DNA from: Rhodosalinus sediminis
GTDB lineage: Bacteria; Pseudomonadota; Alphaproteobacteria; Rhodobacterales; Rhodobacteraceae
Length of the DNA stretch: 64,000 bases
Assembly (NCBI RefSeq): GCF_003385555.1
Contig: NZ_QOHR01000006.1
Coordinates: forward strand, 1-64,000
Direction: 5' to 3'
Position 1 is the stretch's first letter. Each line of letters starts with the position of its first letter. The notes under the pieces are model-generated. The model did no database searches and had not been told where the DNA came from. It was given only the letters and a program-made list of their open reading frames with translations. The translations under genes and the position numbers were made by a program. Positions 58,184 through 64,000 of this stretch are shown here, one piece after another.

Positions 58184-58795
58184 TCAGTTCTCGAGGACCG
58201 AGATCTTGTCGTAGCCGTCGGTGAAGCCCGTGAGCGACATCTCCAGCGTCACGGTCTGATCGGGCGCCGCGAAGGGCACGATGGTGACCTGCGCCGCCGC
58301 GCCGCGCTTGTAGGCCTCGACGTCCGAGGCCGTGAGACCGATCCGCGCGTAGCAGCCCACCGGATTGCAGAAGGAGAAGGGATAGCGCTTGCCCTGACCC
58401 CCGTCGACGGCGATGCGGAGCTGTTCGGTCAAGAGCGTCTCGAGCGGCGCGATGACGGTGGCGCCGGCCTCCGCGCGCCCGCCCTCGGGCAGGCGGAAAA
58501 TGCTGACCTCGGCCACCGGGTTGTCCTGCTCGTCGGTCAGGAGCTGGTAGAGCGTGCAGGGGTCCTCGCCTTGCTCGGTGCGGATGCACTGGATCTGCCA
58601 GTCGCCGACCTCCTCCTCGACGTAGGTGGAGCCGACGTCCGCGGTGCCGAGGCTGAGGTCCGCGCCGGGCGTGTCCGTTTGCGCGGGCTCGGCCCCGGCG
58701 GCGCCGTCGGCGGGCGCGTCGGCCTCCTGCGCGGCGAGCGGCGCGGCGAGGGCGGCCAGGGCGGCGAGGGTCAGCGGTAGGCGTGTGCTCTGCAT
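58184..58795 (-). CDS. Invasion-associated locus B family protein
   Basis: A 203-residue periplasmic protein of the IalB family, widespread in alphaproteobacteria with no established biochemical role outside Bartonella. A signal peptide (LPLTLAALAALAAPLAAQ) is followed by a low-complexity Ala/Asp/Thr segment and the domain: GDWQIQCIRTEQGEDPCTLYQLL, RFPFSFCNPVGCYAR-like RYPFSFCNPVGCYARIG, and SLTGFTDGYDKIS at the end. Four cysteines sit in the conserved pairs. It has its own predicted promoter (58833-58861) and converges on lpxB. Confidence 0.88.
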   Translation of the reverse strand: MQSTRLPLTLAALAALAAPLAAQEADAPADGAAGAEPAQTDTPGADLSLGTADVGSTYVEEEVGDWQIQCIRTEQGEDPCTLYQLLTDEQDNPVAEVSIFRLPEGGRAEAGATVIAPLETLLTEQLRIAVDGGQGKRYPFSFCNPVGCYARIGLTASDVEAYKRGAAAQVTIVPFAAPDQTVTLEMSLTGFTDGYDKISVLEN

Positions 58796-58832
58796 GGCAG
58801 GGGCGTCCCGGTTTCCTGTTGCGGTCGCCCGG

Positions 58833-58861
58833 CGCATAGCACGCGGCGCGCCGGGTGTCAG
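58833..58861 (-). promoter_or_regulatory. Predicted promoter of ialB-like gene
   Basis: On the minus strand CTGACA (58861-58856) and TATGCG (58838-58833) are 17 bases apart, giving a start near 58826 and a 5' leader of about 30 bases. Confidence 0.5.
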
Positions 58862-58902
58862 CGCCGAAACCGGGCGCGCGCCGGACATGGAAACCGGCCA
58901 TA

Positions 58903-58972
58903 GAAAAAGGGGGCCGAGGCCCCCTTTTCCCGGTGTTGCCACCCCCCCGTCGGACCGGCCGGCCCTGTCATT
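58903..58972 (-). ncRNA. Candidate small RNA
   Basis: A promoter-like pair, TTGACG (59007-59002) and TAGCGT (58984-58979) with 17-base spacing, would start transcription near 58972. About 70 bases later a perfect terminator ends it. There is no ribosome-binding site or sensible ORF between them, and the following gene has its own promoter beyond the terminator. An independent small RNA is the simplest reading; a readthrough-prone leader is the alternative. Confidence 0.4.
58905..58928. terminator. Bidirectional intrinsic terminator
   Basis: AAAAGGGGGCC (58905-58915) pairs perfectly with GGCCCCCTTTT (58918-58928) around GA. Read on either strand it is a G/C stem followed by a run of T, the textbook intrinsic terminator. 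It closes the candidate small RNA on the minus strand. Confidence 0.8.
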
Positions 58973-58978
58973 GGGTTA

Positions 58979-59007
58979 ACGCTACGAAGTCTTCACATGA
59001 GCGTCAA
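58979..59007 (-). promoter_or_regulatory. Predicted promoter between terminators
   Basis: Minus-strand TTGACG (59007-59002), 17 bases, TAGCGT (58984-58979), in a locally AT-rich patch. It lies between two terminators, so it would drive only the short interval down to 58905. Confidence 0.45.
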
Positions 59008-59060
59008 CAGTCAATGCCGGGGAATGCGGCACGGCCGTGGCAGGGCGGGGCGCCTGCCCG

Positions 59061-59089
59061 AAAAAGAGGCCGCGCCCGAGGGCGCGGCC
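59061..59089 (-). terminator. Terminator of liv operon
   Basis: On the minus strand a perfect 10-bp stem GGCCGCGCCC-TC-GGGCGCGGCC (59089-59068) is followed by TCTTTTT. It lies about 85 bases after the livM stop and should end the liv transcript. Confidence 0.8.
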
Positions 59090-59174
59090 AGGTCGACAGG
59101 GAAAGACCGCACCGGGCACGGCAACCCGGCACGCCCCACGGTCGCAGATGCGGGTTAACGCGAGGTTCGCAGCC

Positions 59175-60509
59175 CTAGCGCTCGGGCAGCAGCCCGCGCG
59201 GCGCGAAGCGCAGCATCAGCAGCATCACCACCCCCATGGTCAGGAGCCGCATGTGCGCCACGCTGTCCATGAGGTGATCGCGCACGGCGCTGTCCTCGGC
59301 CATGCCGGCGGTGACGAGGGACATGACCCCTTGCCCGATCGGCTCCACCTGAACCCAGAGCCACCAGACGAGGAACCCGCCGAGCACCGCGCCGAAGTTG
59401 TTGCCCGAGCCGCCGACGATCACCATCACCCAGATCAGGAAGGTGAAGCGCAGCGGCTGGTAGCTCGCCGGCGTGAGCTGCCCGTCGAGCGTCGTCATCA
59501 TCGCCCCCGCGAGGCCGAGGAGCGCCGAGCCGAGGATGAAGATCTGCAGGTGGCGCCCGGTCACATCCTTGCCCATCGCCTCGGCCGCGGTCTCGTTGTC
59601 GCGGATCGCGCGCATCATGCGCCCCCAGGGCGAGTTGAGCGCGAGCTGCGCGGCGATCAGGATGATGACCAGAACCACCGTGAAGAAGGCGCTGTAGCCG
59701 AGCTTCACCGTGATCGAGGAGGCGGTGGCCGGGTCCATGCCGAGGCTCGCCGCCCGCTCGACGAAGGCCGGGTCCTGTTGCAGGTCCACCTCGTAGGGGA
59801 CGGGGCGGGGCAGGCCGATCACGTTCTTGACCCCGCGCGAGAGCCAGTCCTCGTTCTTGAGGATGGCGATGACGATCTCGGCGATGCCGAGCGTCGCGAT
59901 GGCGAGGTAGTCCGAGCGCAGCCCCAGCGCGACCTTGCCGATCACCCAGGCCGCGCCGGCGGCCAGCAGCCCGCCCACCGGCCAGGCGAGCACGATCGGC
60001 AGGCCGAGCCCGCCCAGATAGCCGGTCGCGGCGGGGTCGACCGATTCCACTGCCTCCTTCGCCGGGTCGAGAAGCCCGCGATAGACGAAGAAGCCCACGA
60101 CGACGACGGCGAAGACGAGGAAGGCGCGCAGGCGGCCCGGCGTCATCCGCTTGTAAAGCGTCACGGCGAGCGCGATCACCCCCGCGCTGAGCAGAAGCGC
60201 GCCGATGATCCGCGGCCCGCCGGCGGCCCAGGCCTCGGGCACGGGCGGCATGCCGACGAGCACCGCGGCGAGGCCGCCGAGCGCGACGAAGCCCATGACG
60301 CCCACGTTGAAGAGCCCGGCGAAGCCCCACTGCATGTTGACGCCGAGCGACATGATCGCGCTGACGAGCCCCATGTTGAGGATCACCAGCGCGGTGTTCC
60401 AGCTCTGCACGAAACCCGTGCCGAGGATCAGCACGGCCACCAGCACGAAGAGGAGGACCGTGCGCGCGCGGTCGGTCCCGCCGGCGCCGGAGTGGATGCG
60501 CTCGCTCAT
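59175..60509 (-). CDS. livM: Branched-chain amino acid ABC permease LivM
   Basis: A 444-residue inner-membrane permease of the LivM group. Typical elements are NMQWGFAGLFNVGVMGFVALGG, GLRSDYLAIATLGIAEI, and the ATPase-contact loop SPWGRMMRAIRDNETAAEAMGKDV, then LAGAMMTTLDGQLTP. It is longer than E. coli-type LivM of similar core because of extra segments (about residues 85-165 and 225-260), as in many Rhodobacterales. Its ATG overlaps the livH stop by four bases. A strong terminator follows. Confidence 0.92.
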   Translation of the reverse strand: MSERIHSGAGGTDRARTVLLFVLVAVLILGTGFVQSWNTALVILNMGLVSAIMSLGVNMQWGFAGLFNVGVMGFVALGGLAAVLVGMPPVPEAWAAGGPRIIGALLLSAGVIALAVTLYKRMTPGRLRAFLVFAVVVVGFFVYRGLLDPAKEAVESVDPAATGYLGGLGLPIVLAWPVGGLLAAGAAWVIGKVALGLRSDYLAIATLGIAEIVIAILKNEDWLSRGVKNVIGLPRPVPYEVDLQQDPAFVERAASLGMDPATASSITVKLGYSAFFTVVLVIILIAAQLALNSPWGRMMRAIRDNETAAEAMGKDVTGRHLQIFILGSALLGLAGAMMTTLDGQLTPASYQPLRFTFLIWVMVIVGGSGNNFGAVLGGFLVWWLWVQVEPIGQGVMSLVTAGMAEDSAVRDHLMDSVAHMRLLTMGVVMLLMLRFAPRGLLPER

Positions 60510-61516
60510 ACCGCCTTCCCCCTGAAGAGACCGGTGGGCCGGATCAGCAGGACAACGACCAGGATCACGAAGCTCACCGCGAATTTGTAATCGACCGCCA
60601 GAAGCTGCACGAGCCCGTCGGGCTCGAGGCTCTCAGGCAGGAGATGGCCCAGCACCTTCTTCCAGGCGTAGGTGATCGTCACCTCCGAGAAGGCGATGAT
60701 GAAGCCCCCGGCGATGGCGCCCACCGGGCTGCCGAGGCCGCCGACGATCGCGGAGGCGAAGATCGGCAGCAGGAGCTGGAAATAGGTGAAGGGCTTGAAG
60801 CTCTTGTCGAGCCCGTAGAGCGTGCCCGCCACGGTGGCGAGCGCCGCGACGATCAGCCAGGTCACCAGCACCACCCGCTCGGGGTTGATGCCGGAGAGAA
60901 GCGCGAGGTCCTCGTTGTCGGAATAGGCGCGCATCGACTTGCCGGTGCGCGTGCGATTGAGAAACCAGAAGAGGATCGCGACGACGACGATCGCCGTGAC
61001 CAGCGTGATCGCCTGGCTCGTGCGGATTGCGAGCCCTTCCTGAAGCCCGGTCATGGCGCGGAAATCGAGCGCCGAGATCACGAAGCGCGAGCCGTCGCCG
61101 AAGCTCTGGTCGCCCGGCCCGATGACGAAGCGGGTGAGCCCGTTGTAGACGAACATCACCCCCATCGACACGATGACGAGGATCACCGGCTTCACCCGCT
61201 GCGCCCGGTAGAAGCGATAGACCACCCGGTCCGTCGCCAGCACCAGCGCCGCGCAGATCGCGATGCCCGCGGGCAGGGCGAGGAGCGCGGTGGGCAACGG
61301 CCCGAGGCTCACGCCCAGCCCCTGCAACCACCACGTGGCGAGGATCACGCCCATGGTGCCGAAGGCCATCGTGTCGCCGTGGGCAAAGTTGGAAAACCGC
61401 AGGATGCCGTAGATCAGCGTCACCCCGAGCGCGCCGAGGGCGAGCTGGCTGCCGTAGGCGACGGCCGGGACGATCACGAAGTTGGAGAGCGCGACGAGCG
61501 CGTTCAGGAAGTCCAT
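60506..61516 (-). CDS. livH: Branched-chain amino acid ABC permease LivH
   Basis: A 336-residue inner-membrane permease. The LivH pattern is clear: QLALGALGVTLIYGILRFSNFAHGD, the contact loop TRTGKSMRAYSDNEDLALLSGINPE, and AGTLYGLDKSFKP followed by FASAIVGGLGSPVGAIAGG. It pairs with LivM to form the channel for leucine, isoleucine, valine or related ligands. It starts 102 bases after livF; that gap contains two small inverted repeats (GGCGGC-GATT-GCCGCC is one) but no gene. Confidence 0.93.
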   Translation of the reverse strand: MDFLNALVALSNFVIVPAVAYGSQLALGALGVTLIYGILRFSNFAHGDTMAFGTMGVILATWWLQGLGVSLGPLPTALLALPAGIAICAALVLATDRVVYRFYRAQRVKPVILVIVSMGVMFVYNGLTRFVIGPGDQSFGDGSRFVISALDFRAMTGLQEGLAIRTSQAITLVTAIVVVAILFWFLNRTRTGKSMRAYSDNEDLALLSGINPERVVLVTWLIVAALATVAGTLYGLDKSFKPFTYFQLLLPIFASAIVGGLGSPVGAIAGGFIIAFSEVTITYAWKKVLGHLLPESLEPDGLVQLLAVDYKFAVSFVILVVVLLIRPTGLFRGKAV

Positions 61517-61618
61517 GCGTCGGTCACTCCGCTCGGGGCGAGGCGCGGCCTCGCAGGTGCCGTGATAGAGAGGGCGTCGTGCGGGCGGCGGCGATTGCCG
61601 CCAGGGGCGCCACCGGCC

Positions 61619-62443
61619 TCATCCACCGAGAAAGCTGCGCCGCACCTCGGGGTCGGCGAGCAGCTCCTCTCCGGTGCCGGTGTAGGCGTTGCGCCCCTGC
61701 ACCAGCACGTAGCCCTGATCGGCGATCGCCAGCGCCTGGCGCGCGTTCTGTTCGACCATCAGGATCGAGATGCCGGTGCGCGCCACCTCGATGATGCGGT
61801 CGAAGAGCTCGTCCATGACGATCGGGCTCACGCCGGCGGTCGGCTCGTCGAGCATCAGCACCGTGGGCTCCGTCATCAGCGCGCGGCCAACCGCGACCTG
61901 CTGGCGCTGCCCGCCGGATAGCTCGCCCGCCGGCTGGCGGCGCTTTTCCTTGAGGATGGGGAAGAGGTCATAAACCTGCGCCATCGTATCGGAATAGTCG
62001 TCAGTCCGGATGAAGGCGCCCATCTCGAGGTTTTCCTCCACCGTCATGGAGGTGAAGATGTTGGCGTTCTGCGGCACGAAGCCCATGCCCTTGCGCACGC
62101 GGGCCTGCGGCGCGAGCCGCGTGATGTCCTCGCCCCCAAGGCGGACGGAGCCGGTGTGGATGCTCAGCATCCCGAAGACGGCCTTCATCGCCGTGGACTT
62201 GCCCGCGCCGTTGGGGCCGACGATCACCGCGATCTGGCCCTTTTCGACGGCGATGGTGCAGTCGTGCAGGATGTCCGCCCCGCGCCCGTAGCCGCCGGTC
62301 ATGCCGTCGCCGATGAGGAAGGCGTCGCGCGAGTGAACGGGCCGGGCGTCGCGGTTGTCCGCGGCGCGCAGTTGCCCGACCTGTCCCGCCTTGGTGATGG
62401 TGCGGTCCTTGTTGCCGCGGTCGTCGTAGGCCGGGCCGCTCAT
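61619..62443 (-). CDS. livF: Branched-chain amino acid ABC ATPase LivF
   Basis: A 274-residue ATP-binding subunit. Walker A is VGPNGAGKSTAMKA, signature GELSGGQRQQVAVGRAL, Walker B VLMLDEPTAGVSP, and the H-loop region follows with MVEQNARQAL. The MGFVPQNANIFTSMTVEENLEMG stretch (split here in sense) is LivF-like. An extension of about 45 residues before the usual start is polar and probably disordered; a shorter start is possible at the Met of DGMTGGYGRG. It overlaps livG by four bases. Confidence 0.9.
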   Translation of the reverse strand: MSGPAYDDRGNKDRTITKAGQVGQLRAADNRDARPVHSRDAFLIGDGMTGGYGRGADILHDCTIAVEKGQIAVIVGPNGAGKSTAMKAVFGMLSIHTGSVRLGGEDITRLAPQARVRKGMGFVPQNANIFTSMTVEENLEMGAFIRTDDYSDTMAQVYDLFPILKEKRRQPAGELSGGQRQQVAVGRALMTEPTVLMLDEPTAGVSPIVMDELFDRIIEVARTGISILMVEQNARQALAIADQGYVLVQGRNAYTGTGEELLADPEVRRSFLGG

Positions 62444-63228
62444 GCCTCCGCCTCCGTCTTGGCCTTGTTCTTGAGGCCGGTCCCCAGATACGCCTCGATC
62501 ACGCGCTCGTCGGCCTTGATCTCGTCGAGCGTGCCCTCGGCGAGCACCTTGCCCTCGGCCATGCAGATGACCGGATCGCAGATGCGGCCGATGAAATCCA
62601 TGTCGTGCTCGATCACCACGAAGGTATAGCCGCGCTCCGCGTTCAGCCGCTGGATCGCGTCGGCGATGGTGTTGAGCAGCGTGCGGTTCACGCCCGCGCC
62701 CACCTCGTCGAGAAAGACGATCTTGGCGTCCACCATCATCGTGCGCCCGAGCTCGAGCAGCTTCTTCTGCCCGCCGGAGAGGTTCGCGGCCTTCTCGTCG
62801 GCCAGATGGTCGATGGTCAGGAACTCCAGCACCTCGTGCGCGCGGGCGGCGATCTCGGCCTCCTCGCGGCGGATGCGGCCCCGCGCGACCCACGTGGTCC
62901 AGAGCGACTCGCCCGCCTGCCCCCCGGGCACCATCATCAGGTTCTCGAGCACCGTCATCGAGTGGAACTCGTGCGCGATCTGGAAGGTGCGCAGCAGCCC
63001 CTTGTGAAAGAGCGCGTGCGGCGGAAGGCCGGTGATGTCCTCGCCGGCCATGGTCACCCGGCCCGAGGTCGGCGGCAGCACGCCGGCGATCACGTTGAAG
63101 AGCGTCGACTTGCCCGCGCCGTTCGGCCCGATCAGCCCGGTGATCGAGCCGGGCGCGATCCGCAGGCTCGCCCCGTCGACGGCGTGGAAGCCGCCGAAAT
63201 GCTTGTGAAGGTCGTGAACCTCGATCAT
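62440..63228 (-). CDS. livG: Branched-chain amino acid ABC ATPase LivG
   Basis: A 262-residue ATP-binding subunit partnering LivF. Walker A is IGPNGAGKSTLFNVIAG, signature ANLSGGQKKLLELGRTM, Walker B IVFLDEVGAGVN, with FVVIEHDMDFIGRICD as the H-loop. Walker B reads DEVGAG where most LivG have DEPAAG. ATG at 63228 is preferred; an in-frame GTG at 63234 is six bases upstream. It follows the binding-protein gene after a spacer with a terminator-like hairpin. Confidence 0.92.
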   Translation of the reverse strand: MIEVHDLHKHFGGFHAVDGASLRIAPGSITGLIGPNGAGKSTLFNVIAGVLPPTSGRVTMAGEDITGLPPHALFHKGLLRTFQIAHEFHSMTVLENLMMVPGGQAGESLWTTWVARGRIRREEAEIAARAHEVLEFLTIDHLADEKAANLSGGQKKLLELGRTMMVDAKIVFLDEVGAGVNRTLLNTIADAIQRLNAERGYTFVVIEHDMDFIGRICDPVICMAEGKVLAEGTLDEIKADERVIEAYLGTGLKNKAKTEAEA

Positions 63229-63267
63229 CGCCACCCCCGCGCCGCGTGCTCCGCGGTCTTCCTCTTC

Positions 63268-63297
63268 AAGAAACAGCCCGGGGATCGCCCCGGGCTG
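63268..63297 (-). terminator. Hairpin between binding protein and livG
   Basis: A perfect 10-bp stem (63274-63283 with 63288-63297, loop ATCG) followed on the minus strand by TTTCTT. It lies 25 bases after the binding-protein stop and before livG, so partial termination here could give more binding protein than transporter, as in other ABC importers. Confidence 0.6.
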
Positions 63298-63322
63298 CTT
63301 CCTGGCTCGTCGCAGCGCCGGC

Positions 63323-64000
63323 TCAGCGGAACTGCACGGTCTCGTAGTCGCCGTCGGTGACGTCGTACTCGCGGTAGGTGCCCGCGGCCTCGCCCGGGCC
63401 GATCAGCTCGACGTTCGAGGCGCCGACGTAGTCGACCTCGCCGCCCTCGGCGAGGATCTCGAGCGCGCGGCCGAGCTCGCCGGGCAGGATCTCCTCGCCC
63501 GGGGCGTTGGCGACGTCCATCAGGTTCGCGGCCACGGCCTCGGGCGTCGCCTCGCCGCCGGCCATCATCGCCATGCCGATCAGCGCGGCGGCGTCGTAGC
63601 TCTCGCGGGTGAAGGAGCTCTCGCCGTTGACGCCGGCCTCTTCGGTGAGCGCCGTGAAGGCCTCGGTGCCCTCGCCCTGGCTCCAGGGCACGGCGCCGAA
63701 GGAGCCCTCCATGAACTGGCCGAGATCGGCGAGCAGCTCGTCGCCGTACATGCCGTCGCCCATCACGAAGCGGTCGAAGGCGCCGGTGTCGAGCGCCGAG
63801 CGGATGATGCCCTTGCCGCCTTGGTCGGAGTAGCCGAAGACCGCGAGCACCTCGCCGCCGGCCGACGCGAGCGCGCCCACCTCGGCGGAGTAGTCGGCCT
63901 TGCCGTCCTCGTGCGGCGCCGAGAGCGTCACTTCGCCGCCCATCTCCTCGTAGGAGGCCTGAAAGCTGTCGGCGAGGCCCTTGCCGTAGTCGTTGTTGGT
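63323..64000 (-). CDS. Branched-chain amino acid binding protein, 3' part
   Basis: The C-terminal 225 residues of a periplasmic Leu/Ile/Val-type binding protein (Peripla_BP_6 family); the start and signal peptide lie beyond the window. The visible part begins TNNDYGKGLADSFQASYEE, the usual hinge region of this family, and includes GEVLAVFGYSDQGGKGIIRSAL, FTRESYDAAALIGMAM and a C-terminal domain ending YETVQFR. Position at the head of livGFHM fits a LivJ-type protein. The exact ligand (branched-chain amino acids, amides or urea) is not determined. Confidence 0.88.
   Translation of the reverse strand, partial: TNNDYGKGLADSFQASYEEMGGEVTLSAPHEDGKADYSAEVGALASAGGEVLAVFGYSDQGGKGIIRSALDTGAFDRFVMGDGMYGDELLADLGQFMEGSFGAVPWSQGEGTEAFTALTEEAGVNGESSFTRESYDAAALIGMAMMAGGEATPEAVAANLMDVANAPGEEILPGELGRALEILAEGGEVDYVGASNVELIGPGEAAGTYREYDVTDGDYETVQFR

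Larger units (their letters stand above)
58796..59174. other. Spacer with two terminators and a candidate small RNA
   Basis: A 379-base spacer between ialB-like and livM, both on the minus strand. From right to left it holds a classic terminator for livM (59061-59089), a predicted promoter (58979-59007), a second strong terminator (58905-58928), and the promoter of the ialB-like gene (58833-58861). No protein-coding frame is convincing. Confidence 0.6.

Overview
The window is very GC-rich, densely coded chromosomal DNA from an alphaproteobacterium, most probably a halophilic or halotolerant member of the Rhodobacterales. The evidence is the gene content and order (the pyrH-frr-uppS-cdsA-dxr-rseP-bamA-skp-fabZ-lpxA-lpxI-lpxB run, an IalB-family protein, FolE2, a two-gene methionine synthase), strong G/C third-position bias, and a dispersed intergenic repeat of a type I recall from this order. 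I see no phage, insertion sequence, CRISPR array, tRNA or rRNA gene. The window opens inside xseA and closes inside a branched-chain amino acid binding-protein gene.

Bases 1-9500 hold the end of xseA, a small secreted protein, a cysteine hydrolase, ftsY, an MgtC-like protein, yciB, a glutathione S-transferase, an alpha/beta hydrolase, metZ behind a probable SAM-II riboswitch, and folE2. Bases 9560-13824 encode an RND efflux adaptor and pump. Bases 13960-22600 are the most distinctive part. A promoter overlapped by two palindromic operators precedes a fused glycine/sarcosine and dimethylglycine methyltransferase. After it come methionine synthase split over two overlapping genes, S-adenosylmethionine synthetase and an aldehyde dehydrogenase. 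This looks like a unit that makes the osmoprotectant glycine betaine from glycine and regenerates the methyl donor.

Bases 22860-37400 are mainly housekeeping: a DEAD-box helicase, cysS with a possible cysteine-sensing leader peptide, citramalate synthase, a Gdx/SugE-type SMR exporter, a squalene/phytoene-synthase-like protein without its aspartate motifs, a CorC-like membrane protein, xerD with two uncharacterised genes, aroKB, a site-2-type protease, ssb and a lytic transglycosylase. Bases 37400-45950 encode a peptide-type ABC importer (Tat-exported binding protein, two unusually long permeases, fused ATPases), an AraC-type regulator and miaA.

Bases 46060-58170 are the translation, isoprenoid, phospholipid, outer-membrane and lipid A cluster. 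It includes an unannotated-looking 44-codon membrane ORF between rseP and bamA and has no lpxD. Bases 58180-64000 hold an ialB-like gene, a terminator-rich spacer with a candidate small RNA, and a liv operon on the minus strand.

The most interesting signals are the operator-controlled betaine/SAM operon, the riboswitch-like metZ leader, the Cys-Ile-Cys mini-ORF before cysS, the hairpin-bearing dispersed repeat, and the promoter-plus-terminator unit at about 58.9-59.0 kb. All assignments come from reading motifs and comparing with remembered families; no database search was run.
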